Assembly: GCA_033439265.1 (NCBI GenBank)
Contig: JAVTVX010000001.1
Span: 20,788,608-20,852,607 of the forward strand
From: Dillenia suffruticosa
Taxonomy: Eukaryota; Streptophyta; Magnoliopsida; Dilleniales; Dilleniaceae
DNA: 64,000 nt
Reading direction: 5' to 3'
The translations under genes were made by a program, and so were the position numbers. Positions 49,131-60,452 of the stretch are shown piece after piece. Below the pieces are notes generated by a model, which did not search any database, was not told where the DNA came from, and saw only the letters and a list, made by a program, of their open reading frames with translations. The stretch's first letter is position 1. Every line of letters begins with the position of its first letter.

Positions 49131-50510
49131 TTTTCTTAATTTAAACGGTATTATAAATAATTTAGAATTATCTAAATTTATTTAGTTTATGTAATATTGA
49201 TTTTTTTAAAGATTATTTTTTCCCTAAAAAAGACAATCTAAGAAGACATTTTCTTCTTTATCTTGTCTTATGTGCTTTCCTTTTTGTCTGCATCACCAAG
49301 AAAATCCAGGCACGAAATTCTTGTGATTGTGTGCTAATGTGATGCTTATCATGATAAAGCTTTATCTTATGATAAAGCTTTATCTTTCAAGTGTGGCTTT
49401 TGGTTTAGCTACTTGGGTTGTTCTCTACCACCCACCAACCTTAGAAGTTGAAAATTGAAATCAAGGGGAGGAATTTGGCATTTTAGCTTTAACCTTTTTT
49501 TGTTGTGTCCAAGGTTGATGAGGTGTCCCATGTGAACCCATGAAGAACATTTGAAGAAATTTAGCCATTTATACCAAACTAAGAAATCATGAACATTTTG
49601 TATTAATGAAATAGAAGAAGATGAACCCATTTTTAGCCATACAAAATGGTACTTTAATCGAAATTTAATCGAGATCAGCGTAATTAACAATGTCCCATTA
49701 CCAAAATAATGAAAACCTAGTTGAGCAATCAATTATGTTATGATCTTTTTATTAATATTGACTGTTATATAAAATTTAATTTAATTTAATTTTGATTCAT
49801 TTAATTTACGAAATATTGCTTTTTTTTTAAGATTATTTTTTCCTAGAAAAGGCAATCTAAGAAGACATTTTCTTCTTTAGCATGTCTTATGTGCTTTTTT
49901 TTGTCTGCTTCTCCAAAGAAAATCCAGGCGTGAAATTCTTGTGATTACATCTTATGTTGTGCTAATGTGATGCTTATCATGATAAAGCTTTATCTTTCAC
50001 CTGTGGCTTTTGGTTTAGCTACTTGTGTTATTCCCTACCACCCACCAACCTTGGAAGTTGAAAATTGAAATCAAGGGGAGGAATTTGACATTATTAGCTT
50101 TACCTTATTTAGTTGTGTCAAAGGTTGATAAAGTGTCCTACGTAAAACCATGGAGAACATGTGAACAAATGTGAGGAATTGATGGGAGAAATTTAGCCAT
50201 TTATACCAAACTAAGAAATCAAGTACAGTTTGTATTAATGCGGTATAAAAGGATGAACCCATTTTCCGCCATGGGCAATAGTATCATAATTGATTTTCTT
50301 AATTGATCGATATCCGATAATCAATTTATTAGTTTTGATTAATTTGGTTAGAGTTAACTAAGTATCGAATTCTTTTAACTCCTATTTTTTTCATTTCTAA
50401 AATTCAAAATCTATAACTTGATTAAGCAAATTTAGTGTTATTATGATACTGTAACGAGTATAACTAACAATGCCCGTTTACTAAAATAATGAAAATCTTG
50501 TTATGGGATC
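49131..50510. repeat. Diverged tandem duplication of about 0.6 kb
   Basis: Copy 1 (about 49150-49740) and copy 2 (about 49760-50510) are in direct orientation and share long near-identical blocks. Examples are CAATCTAAGAAGACATTTTC, ACCACCCACCAACCTT, GGAATTTAGCCATTT-like sequence and TTATACCAAACTAAGAAATC. Copy 2 has an extra AT-rich stretch at about 50290-50455 containing dispersed-repeat sequence, after which both copies share ACAATG(T)CCC and AAAATAATGAAAA. No coding pattern is seen; matching minus frames in the two copies merely reflect the duplication. Confidence 0.8.
49353..49384. promoter_or_regulatory. Two 14-bp GATA-containing palindromes
   Basis: GATAAAGCTTTATC is a perfect palindrome present at 49353-49366 and again at 49371-49384, and once in the second duplicate at 49981-49994. 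Each unit displays two inverted GATA cores. They lie about 2.3 kb and 1.7 kb upstream of the GATA-factor start codon at 51666; function is inferred only. Confidence 0.45.
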
Positions 50511-51237
50511 TATCAGGAAAGAAATTACAACCGGAAATAATCAAATTTATTTGTCATATTTATGAAACTTTGTTAACAATAATTGTATTTGCCATGGAAT
50601 AAACAAGAATTTTGAATAAGTAGCTAAAGTCCACAATGTAGCTAGAGTACCGAAGAGCTCCTCTCCTAGCCCCAAAAAAAAAAAGGTCCGGCGATTATCG
50701 GCCTAGCTATTCATGGTTGTAGCATTTAATGGACTAATTGCGATTATAGAGATTTTTTTTTATATAAAAGAATATACAGATATAAGAATTTATCTTGAAA
50801 TACTCGAAAAAGAATCAATGAATCTTTATGTGAAGCCCATACAAAAATCACTAAGATTTAATTTCAATTACGTATAAGATTATACTAACAAATATCGCGA
50901 TGGCTCGTGAATGAAGTTGTCACTCATCAATCCTGCTCATACCTGTCCATCCAAATGTAATAAAGGTTATAAAGATATTTTCGACTATATATTCATAAAA
51001 TATAACTCTTAATACAAGAAATCATTCAAATGGTATTTTCGAAGATAAAAAATTCAACGGTGGTGATTTGGAAGAGTTTCAAAAATGTTGGTGGGAGGGA
51101 ATGAGTTTGCTTTTGCATCACATCATCCTCGCAAAAAGAAGAAGCAATGGCGCCATTTTCATTTTGGCGGGCAGGGAACGTTTAGATGGAAAAGTTTGTA
51201 ATTAAGAGGGCATTTCGGTCATCAAAAAAATCCGAGG
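50511..51237. other. Spacer upstream of the GATA gene
   Basis: AT-rich to about 51050, then more mixed composition near 51060-51200. No gene or defined element is recognised. Confidence 0.5.
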
Positions 51238-51665
51238 GCTAGGGTTTCGCGTTTTATTGCTTATAATAAGCCCCCCATTGACCCTCCCTTAATATTGAGA
51301 TCCGGCTGCGCGTTACTTGTGTCGGTTACACACACACTCTCTCTCTCTACTCTGTACTCTCTCTACTCTCTCTCTCTCTCCGGCCAAATTCCGATACAAT
51401 CCACCATTTTCATAGCTTAACTCTCTCTCTCTCTCTCTCTCTTCGCCCCTTCGTTTTGATCGTCTTACTCCAGTGATCTTCAAGTTTGATTCTTCGATCT
51501 CATTTTTCTCTCTGGTCTTTTGATTTACTGAAATCATCTCCCTGATCTCTCTCTCTCTCTGTCTCTCTCTATCTCCTTTCTGTTTTCATTACCGAGTACT
51601 CTAGGGTTTATGTGTCACTGAATCGCCGCCACTAGAGTGTCTAATCTTCAATATCGTTAGTTCAG
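51238..51665 (+). promoter_or_regulatory. GATA-factor core promoter and CT-rich leader
   Basis: CTAGGGTTT (51239-51247, inverted telo-box) precedes a TATAATAA element at 51262-51269, placing transcription start near 51295. The leader of about 370 nt is full of CT tracts (51337-51390, 51421-51441, 51547-51570). Confidence 0.5.
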
Positions 51666-52353
51666 ATGCCGGATCTAACTGAGAAAGTATGTGATCATGA
51701 TCACGATCGTGCTCGTGATCTCTCTCTCTCTCTCTCTCCTGATTCATGATCTTCAGATTCGATTGAACAGTCACTGAAAGTAAAAACCTGATAGGTTTGT
51801 GTTTGATTGATTCAGATATCAGAGAAATCAGAGCTAGAAGATATGAATCAAGCTTTATCAGAAGAAAGCCAAGTTACTACAGAGCTCAAGAAAACTTGTG
51901 CGGATTGCGGAACTTCCAAAACACCTCTTTGGAGAAGCGGCCCAGCTGGTCCTAAGGTAACTTGCAATCTCATTATCTCTAATCGATTTTTGTGAGTTAT
52001 GATCCTCAGAACGATGTTGATTTTGATTTTGATTTTTGATTCTGCGATCTCAGTCATTGTGCAATGCTTGTGGAATTCGAAGCCGAAAGAAGAGAAGAGC
52101 GCTTCTAGGGTTGAACAAAGAGGACAGAAAATCATCGGCGAAATCAACGGCGGCGACGAACAGGGTGGTGGTTGGTGGTGGTGGGGATGAAGAGAAGATG
52201 ATGGCGACGAGGAAGTTGATAGGATTTGGAATGGGGAGTAGTTCAGTGTTGAAGATGCAGAGATCTAAGTTGAAGATGAAGAGAAAATTGGGGGAAGAAG
52301 AACAAGCTGCTGTGTTGCTTATGTATCTTTCTTGTGGATCTGTTTATGCTTGA
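51666..52353 (+). CDS. LLM-domain B-GATA transcription factor (GATA16/17-like), complete
   Basis: Sequence-specific nuclear transcription factor binding GATA cores. Exons: 51666-51686 (seven codons, MPDLTEK), 51816-51956, 52054-52353; 462 nt, 153 residues. The zinc finger is C-x2-C-x18-C-x2-C (CADCGTSKTPLWRSGPAGPK across the junction to SLCNACGIRSRKKRR), the plant class-B form with one intron splitting the finger. The C-terminus EEEQAAVLLMYLSCGSVYA is the LLM domain of this subclass, with Tyr where I recall Ala in the usual LLMALSC. Family members with an LLM domain act in greening, germination and cytokinin/light responses (family knowledge). The start at 51666 is preferred over an internal Met because the spliced N-terminus resembles GATA16/17 N-termini; an alternative start at Met in EDMNQ would drop about 17 residues. 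Confidence 0.92.
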
Positions 52354-54940
52354 AGAAGATGCAGATTCAACCCATTTTGTCTTACCCCAACAACAAAACC
52401 AGTGAGAATCAGTGGTTCTCAGTTGCAATCTCTCTCTCCCTTTCTCCCTCTCTCTCCCCTTTCTCTCTCTATGTAACCCCATTTAGTCTTTTTGCCTGTT
52501 AACCCCATCTGAAATGGATTTTAGGGGATTGGAAGATCTCTCTTTTTTTTTTTTTTAAATTTATGTGGAAGATGATGAAATATAAGTGGAGAATCGATGA
52601 ACAATTCTCATTATTTCTTTTTTTGCATTTGGATTTGTGTTCTATTATTTATTTCTTGGATTAATTTTTGTTGTTCTACTCAATTTTGTTGGTTGTTATG
52701 ATTTGGACAATTTTTTTTTTTTTTGGGCGAAACTAAACACCGGTATGATTTGGAGAAATGATGAACTGTAAAGTGTCCCATGCCTTTTCGGCATTTTCAA
52801 TTTTGAGCTGGCCTCTTGTTGACAAATTTGAAGTCAATTTGATTTTTATGGAATGTTTGTAATTAAATTTTGCAATTATTCCAAGTAAACAACGGACGGT
52901 ATTATTTAGTTTCGTCTAAAAAATTTTATTTTTTAAAAGATTAATTTGATTCAAATCAGATTTAATTTAATTATCATGGCACTGAAAATATGTGATTTAT
53001 TCAAAAAAAAAAATTTAAGTAATATTCATTGATATGAGAAGAATATTTGAAAAAAATGTATGGAATTTACTAATCTATTTAATTCTTATTAATATAATAA
53101 TAATTTTAGTCGAAAAATATTATATTAATCAACAATCTTAGTCTTTAGGATTTTACATTTCATATTGAAAATATTAAAATTTAAAAACACTATAAGTGAA
53201 TTAAAATGAAATGAAAATTCATAAAATAGAGAAAAGAAGGGAAGAGATTACCCAATTCCAAGTCCAAAGCATAATTAATTGGTGTAGATTTGGGTCACCC
53301 ATAGCTAAATATTTTTTATTAGATTAATGATATTAAAATTTACATTTTGACTGATCCAATTTGAGTGTCTGTATAGATTCTAACAATTCTCTAAATATAA
53401 TTTGTTTTATTCTTAAATTTTAAATTTAATATTTAATTAAAATATTTAATATTTTATTTTATTAAAAAATTTCACATGTTATTTCATTAAACCAACCTTT
53501 TCATTTACAATGGTCACCCGGTGCGAATGATTTGAAATTTCGTTTTGGGAGGCGGGTAGGTGCCCGGGGGGAAGAGAAAAGCCGGTGAAAATCCAAAAGA
53601 CAACCTTTTCCCTCCTAAACGCATGTGTTTGCTTGCCCCTCTTGCAAGAATTTTCTCTCCTCAAAGGCTCTTTTCATTTTTTTTTTCTTCAATTCAAATA
53701 CATTTTTACCACACAAAATGGTTGAATTTTGCTATTTGTTAATATCATCAAAAAATAAAAAAACTCATCGACCCATTACTAAGCATTGAAATTGCAGTGT
53801 ATATGGTAATTTTTTTTAATAAAATCAATATTTTTTTTATCTCATTTCAATATCCATCGCTATTGTCATATTAATTGACGTTGATTATACATAAAATATA
53901 AAAATTTTCAAATTTTTATAATATTTTCGATTCGATAATACAATGAGCAACTCGCATTTTTTGAAAATTATGTCATTTCTCTGCAGCCATAGTGACTTGA
54001 AGGAAGGAAAAAAAAAAAAAAAAAAATTCAACACTCCCGGCCATGCGTAACGGTCTTTCGATGGACAAAATGTACAAAGGCAATTCAATTTAACCTCATG
54101 CCCACTCAAGATTTGGTACTTCAAGCTCTCAGGGCTTTGCCCTTTGGCTGGCTTATTGCGATCTCCTAAGATTCCTACACAAACCCCTCCAAAGGATCAT
54201 ACCTTGTAAGTGCATAGTTAATTTATTCATTCAACCAAACCTACCACACTATCATTTTCACTTAAGTGCTGGCAATGGTCCTTACTCTTTTCTTTAGAAC
54301 TTGTTTTAATAAAGATACCAAGTATCTTGGGAACACTACTAGATTCACTTTCACATTCCTCAGATTTGATATAATGATGTCTTTTAATTTTTCTTTACTT
54401 TCTTTTTTGCTTTAAACGGATAGCATGTATAACACTAGTTCAGTGGTCGGATACTGATATCTCTTAAATAAAATTTCAGATTCGAGTATTGTATACGAGG
54501 AAAACAGATTTCATGTTAGTTTTGTACCATAAGGATCTAATTTAATCAAAATTAAATTTAATCGGATTCAATATGATTATTAAATATACATAATTTATAT
54601 TTAAAAAATAAATAGACAGGAGGTTGCATTTCAAACCTCCATCCCACCAAGAAGTCAAATTTGATCAAAATGCAATTATCATATATTATGTATATTAAAA
54701 AAGATAATTTTTTTTAATGTTTGATCAAAATTTGTTAAATTTGTGGTGAATGTGCAAATATCACATAGGCCATCTATAACATATGTCAGTTCAAAACCTT
54801 CCTAGTACTAATACAACTATTAAGAATAAATGTTCAACCTTGCTAGAAAGTGGCACATCTCATGGAGATCATTTGCCATAGACTTGAGAGGAAAGAGGAA
54901 AATGGTGTAACGTCTAAGAGTTGAGGGGAAAATGTGAAAA
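52354..54940. other. GATA 3' region and AT-rich spacer
   Basis: The 3' UTR includes CT tracts (52425-52470). Beyond about 52900 are AT-rich dispersed-repeat fragments. A SINE-like fragment at about 54430-54500 has an A-box match, TAGTTCAGTGG (54436-54446), and a B-box-like CAGATTCGAGT about 40 bp later. No gene is recognised. Confidence 0.5.
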
Positions 54941-54949
54941 TTTTTGTCC

Positions 54950-56061
54950 TATGGGCCCCGATTAGGAAAGCTCAGCTCAAGTTTATTTTAAAAAATTAAA
55001 GTGAAACACCGCCTAGGGGTGGGGCAACTCTCTCTTCTGGGACCAAGAGCTAGCTCTTGGCGCTGACCCCATCTCCAGGTTAGCTATTCTCGGACCATGA
55101 ACTTTGAACACAAATCATTAACATGGTCAACCCAACATTTTTATGTTAATGGTGGCCCTAATATTTGAATCTTGAATCTTTCTAGCCTAAAGAGAGGTAC
55201 ATTACCCATGCCTGCAATTTCAGGGCCAGCACTCACAAAGATCACATTATCTAATTTTATTAACTTCCCAGTTTAGAAAAAAATCAACCTGCTCATCAGG
55301 GTTGATTGCGAAGGCATTGGGGGTTGGGGAACTGAGCTTAGGCATCTCTTGAATCTTGATGCTGGAAAGGGATCAGTATTAATCCACAGACATACGACTT
55401 ATCTACTGACTGAGGTTTCATGCAAGTTCAGTTTTTCCTTCAAAGGCGTAAATTGGCCTACATTTCTGCAGTAACAATAGTATTTCCTTTCACATCTTGT
55501 TTTTCTGCTAGGCAGTGGGGGAGATGGTAGGACTTGAACGTCCTTTTGATGACCATATGAGCCTAAGGAAGCCTTTGGTCCTCATCTGCAGAACTTAAAA
55601 TGATTTGAGTTTCACAATCCATGAGGAAAGTTTGCTCTCATTTTTGGTCTTGAGAAGGGGGCAGGGGTCTAGGACCCCAAACACAGAACCTAGGACAAAC
55701 ACCAGGAGGCCCAAAATGGGCACCAACGAAAAAAAAAGGGGTTATATAGAGCAATAAAGTTTGTTTTCATTGCACAACCATGAAGCTGACTCTGTCTAAA
55801 AAACTCTGCAAAGCTATGAGGATCAAACAGCAATGTTCATTACATCCCCACTGCTTACTTGGAAACAAACGGTATCACTGCACTTCTATCCTAGTTTAAC
55901 TGTATCCCATTTGCTACCTTCTTTGAAACTGTTCAAATATCTGCACTACATTTTCTTCTCATTCGTAAGAATATATTCAGCTTCCTTCTAAATTTTGCTT
56001 GAGACCCCTAAACTCTAAACTGCTACTTCCCACCTATTCATTCTCAAATTTGATCCCAAGT
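54950..56061. repeat. 3' flank of DUF627/629 gene A, shared with gene B
   Basis: Several blocks recur downstream of gene B: CATTTCTGCAGTAAC, CTTCAAAGGCGTAA (CTTCAATGGCGTAA in B), GAGGTTTCATGCAAGTT (GGGGTTTCATGCAAGTT in B), GGTAGGACTTGAA and CCTCATCT. The tandem duplication therefore included about 1.1 kb of downstream DNA. A dispersed-repeat copy lies at about 55668-55755. Confidence 0.7.
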
Positions 56062-58195
56062 TCATTTGTTCTTTTTCGTTTTGTGTTTTGTCTGTTTTTT
56101 CTGATTCCCCATATTATCAGTTTCCTTCTTATTATCACGTTCAAGTTCAGCCGATTTCGTGCTTCCAGCTTCAGCAGTGTCAACCATATTTTCCAATCGC
56201 ACCTGAAATTATCGGTAAGAGAAAAGAATTACTCTCATCCCAGCAAGCAGAAAAAAAAATTACTCTATTAAAGAAGTTCAAAAAGACTTGATACCTGAAT
56301 AAAATTGTAGATAAGTGGCCGCATAATGAGACGATAATCCCGCTCAGCAATTGAGACAAGCGACTTCTCCAGGTCCTGAATAATTGCTAAGCCTCTCAGG
56401 ATCATGGCACTATCTTTGTAAAGCTGCAAAAGGGAAACAAACATTAAGATCAGTAGTTAGAAAAGCACTTAATCTAAACAACATTTGGGACTAAAAGATT
56501 CACCTGAAGCGTCATTAACCCTTCAGCAGTATCAGCCAGAGGCAGGGTGGACTCCTGCATTGTGGTACTAACTGCATCTGCTTGGTTACCCAAAAAATGC
56601 TTGGACACTACCTCACACAAGTTCTTTACTTGGTCATATGTCTCTTCAATAACCTTGAAGATCACATTTGCCTTACTTTCTTTGTCCTCTATAGATTGTT
56701 TCAGCAGTAACAGATGTAGTGGAAGGTGCTGCTTACATAGCAAATCTAAGAAAGTACTGAACCCAAGCAAAACATTATCAGGGCAATCTTCAGTAATAAT
56801 TGGCGCAGAGCCATCATGTGCCTCAGCATTTGGGTAGTTCCAGTCGGTAAGTGACCCTAGCAGCAGCCGTTCATCGCAAACAAGATATGACAAGTTACGA
56901 CTAAAGCCAATTTTTTCCTTGACCTGGCGATGACTAAGCACTTCAAACGTTGTCCTTCTGCCCTGAGATTTTTCATATATTTCACATGAAGAATCAAGCT
57001 GCTCCAAGAAGGACAAGAGAACTCGAAGTTCTTTGGCTTCAAGAAAGCCAAAAGCAGAAGGTGATTGATCAAGTTCATGGAACTTAAGGTGTGACTCTGG
57101 AATTACAGACTTCAGATGCCAAAAAGTAGTCTCCATCATCCAACGTGCATGGCCTTCAGCAAGACATCGATGCTTTAGGAGACGTCTAAACATTTGGTGA
57201 ATTGAATCAAGCAAAGATTCGCGCTCAGGATCATCCAATATGAATCTATCAACGTCTTCCACTGTCAATGGTAGATCTTTTTTCAGATGATCTGCGAATG
57301 CAGTTGCACTTGTAGGCTTCCACAAGCAACCATCCTCAAGATTAGCAGCCCAATCAGAGTTGACTTGCGGTGGCACAAGAACCTTATGTTTACTCATGAA
57401 TTGCCGCAAATGCGCATTTATCAAATGCTTCTCGTATAGTTCAGCATCCAAAAATTTCCTCTTGCAACGGCAACACTGGTAATATTTCCACGTCTTTCTC
57501 TCCTTACCAAACGCTATTGCTTCTGACAACATTGTTGTAATCCAAATATCCTCGAAAGATCTACAATGAGTGACAAGATCTGCAATTTTCACCCTCAAAA
57601 ATTCCCACATTTGATGGGAACTCAAAGGAAACCAGTATTCTCGAAGCCTTTGTTTCTTATCTAGAAAAGACAAAACCCTGGAAGACACAGCAGAGTACTG
57701 TTCTTCAACTGCTGCATCTTCATCATCATCATCCTCTTGATTTTCACTACCTGGGTCAGTAAATTGAAGGTCTTCCTTTTCTGGGTTTTCGGCTGATGAA
57801 ACCCTTTCCGACCTATCAACTGCATCCTCCGATTCTGATCCAAGATTTGACGTCTCATACGGCAATGCACCCAACAAACAAACTGCCTTGCTAAAGTGGG
57901 GGGCATTTTCGTCATGCCCGTCCGCAAGCTGAGAAAGAATTCTCTTGACACAGTGCAAGAAACCCATGTTGGCATATCTTTGACACAAGCGTTTTAAAAG
58001 TTTTAAAGCTTGTGTGTGATCTCCATTGATGAACATCAATATTGAACGCCGGCATTGGGAAAATGCAACGGAGACGTCATCGGTTTCCCTTTCTTTTCTT
58101 ATAGTTTCTTGCTCTGAAGAAGAGGAACATGGCGGTGGCGGTGGCGGTGGCGACGGCGACGGTTGTGCTTTAGGGCCCATTTCTTGATTATCCAT
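56062..58195 (-). CDS. DUF627/DUF629-type protein with C2H2-like finger, no protease domain (gene A)
   Basis: Exons on the minus strand: 56504-58195, 56295-56423, 56062-56202; 1962 nt, 653 residues. Start ATG at 58195 (AAAAATGG context, after the GA-rich leader) gives MDNQEMGPK. Order: Ser/Pro-rich N-tail with a proline run; a helical DUF627-like segment at about 40-110 (INGDHTQALKLLKRL); an acidic linker (ENQEDDDDEDA); a DUF629-like core from about 190 (RVKIADLVTHCRSFEDI, LSEAIAFGKERKTWKYYQCC) with a C-x2-C...H-x4-H finger (CCRCKRKFLDAELYEKH then INAH); a C-terminal helical part; and a basic Lys-rich end. In full-length plant relatives these domains precede a ubiquitin carboxyl-terminal hydrolase domain. 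That domain and its Cys/His boxes are absent here, so peptidase activity is not expected. Role unknown, perhaps a binding or adaptor protein. Confidence 0.85.
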
Positions 58196-58243
58196 TTTTG
58201 TTTTTCTTTCTGAAAAGATTTGAGAAACAGGCAAGAAATGAGA

Positions 58244-58278
<35 letters not shown>

Positions 58279-60452
58279 TTAAACTGCTATATACCTTTGG
58301 ACAATGGTAACAGTTCTAAACAATGTCCTGAAAAAACTCTGTTGGGAAAGTGGGGGGATTTTGCCTCTGGGTCACACCCAAATCCCTATTGGCCTTATTA
58401 ATAACAATTGATAAAAAAGAAAAGAAGAATCTATGGACTTGCACCATAGATTAGGGCCACATAATATTCTTGGACATGCATGCTTATTCATTTCAACATG
58501 TTTCATTTTTTTTATTTAATTTGAATATATTTCGATTAATTCAAAATTATTCAATTTTAAAAAATTTTAATTTTGTATAGATCTTTTATGTAAAATTTAT
58601 TTTTTAAAAAACCCATTTAGTATAATATAGAATTATTCTTTCTATACGTATCAATATGTTTTTTAAAAAAAGTTAATCACAAACCCTTATATCGAAAATT
58701 TTAGAGTCGCTATCCTCCCTATGTTAATGGTCTAAGTAAAAAGTCTAATCTTGGAGCTCAATTGTACTGGAAAATAATTATTGCTAAACCCATTGAATAA
58801 GCCGAGAAGATTTTAATAGCAACATTACGTTAAAGATTTTTCTGTTTTTTAGGGAACGGTACAAAGGTTTTTAATTTCACATAACTCTTATGAAGATTAT
58901 TTACAAATTTTATCTATTTTTCTTATTTTTTAATTTAAAATTCATATTTTTTTATATAAATTATATAATTGTTTTAAATTTAATTAAATTTAATTTGACT
59001 CAAATTAGGTTTATAAAGAGATAATTCTCTCAAAGATTATTTTTTTTATACATAAAATTTAAATTTAAAATTTTATTTAAAAAGTATCGATCTATCACCA
59101 GACCATCAGGCTTCGTTTCTAGTATTAAAAATCAACTTCACATTTTTCCCCCTTTAAAAAGAGGCGATCAACTTCCAGAAACACCTCCCCGAAAGGGGAG
59201 TAGCCTTTCTTAAATCTTGACATGGGAAAGGAAAAGCATGTCTCGGTACGGAAGGTACATGTTATAGGTTGGCCTGCTCTCTTCGGGGCCCAATGAGCTG
59301 GGCCTAGGGCTGACCCGATATCCAGGGTTAGCTATCTTGGCCCATGAAGTCTGACCGTATATCATTAGCTTGCCCAGCCCAACATAGTTATTAGCAATTT
59401 TCCACTAAATTAAGCTCAACTTTCTCAAATAGATCCTATTTTTTTTATTGTATAATCATTTGAATCTAAAATCACCAAATTAAGGAGAGGATTTATACCA
59501 CTAAACTGTCCTCTTGGGGACAAACAGACCCGTTACCACATCAATTTAAAGTTGTCATCTAACATAATTAAATTACTATATAAAAGGACATAAAAGAGAA
59601 GGCAATCTTTAACCAATCTGAACTTCTTGGAACACCTCCACAAAGGGGCAGTAGCCTTTCTGATCCAGTTTCCTGGGTAGCTATTCTTGGCCTATGAATT
59701 TGATTACAAATGATTAACATCCCCAGATAACATTTTTTCATACCTGAGGTCCTAAGCTTTGAATCTAAGACCTTTCTTGTCCAAAGAGAGAGGCGTATCT
59801 CCTATGGTTTGCTGATTTCAGGTCCAGTATTCACAAGGATTACATCATTGTTAACTTTCCTAATTTAGAAAAATGTAAACCTACGAGAAAGATATCCGCA
59901 ACTGTCATCCCAAGTATCCATGGGAGGGATTACTTGATTCCAGGAACCAAAAGCTCTGTTCTAGATAAACTAGACTGGTTCCAACACAGAGGTTTGCTTT
60001 TTCCCAAATTCTATCTCACCCAAAGAAAACTTAAAAAAGGCTCATCAGTGTGGCTTGTGAAGGCACTGGGGTTGGGGATAGCTAAGCTTTCAGTCATGGA
60101 AGAGGCATGTCTTGATGCAGGAAAGGTATTAGTATTAATCCAAAGGACCTATCTTCTTACTGGGGTTTCATGCAAGTTATCCATTTTCCTTCAATGGCGT
60201 AAGTTGGCCTGCATTTCTGCAGTAACATTAGTTCTTCTAATGGGGAAGAGGGTAGGACTTGAAAGTCCTTAACCAAATGAGCCGAAGGAAGCCTTTTGGT
60301 CCTCATCTCCAGAACTTGTAAAAATGAAGTTAGTTTCAAAAGCTATCAGTAAAGTTTGCTCCATTACACAATTACAAACCCACTCCTTGCTAACCCCTTC
60401 TCTACCAACTTCTTACCATGAATTTGACCTTCCTGCACCATAGATTCCCACA
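58196..60452. other. Spacer between the DUF627/629 paralogues, including duplicated flanks
   Basis: A (GA)n tract at 58247-58276 lies in the gene A leader, then AT-rich DNA with dispersed-repeat fragments (58500-59110). Two partial copies of the TTAGCTAT...GGCCCATGAA-type motif block occur at about 59280-59400 and 59630-59710, and the gene B 3' flank covers about 59700-60420. A stretch at about 59880-60040 has no counterpart in the gene A flank. Confidence 0.55.

Noticed and set aside
49409..50262. Similar minus-strand frames (LVWYKWLNF) in the two duplicate copies
   Set aside because: Similarity is explained by the DNA duplication; frames are short, interrupted differently in each copy and match no family I know.
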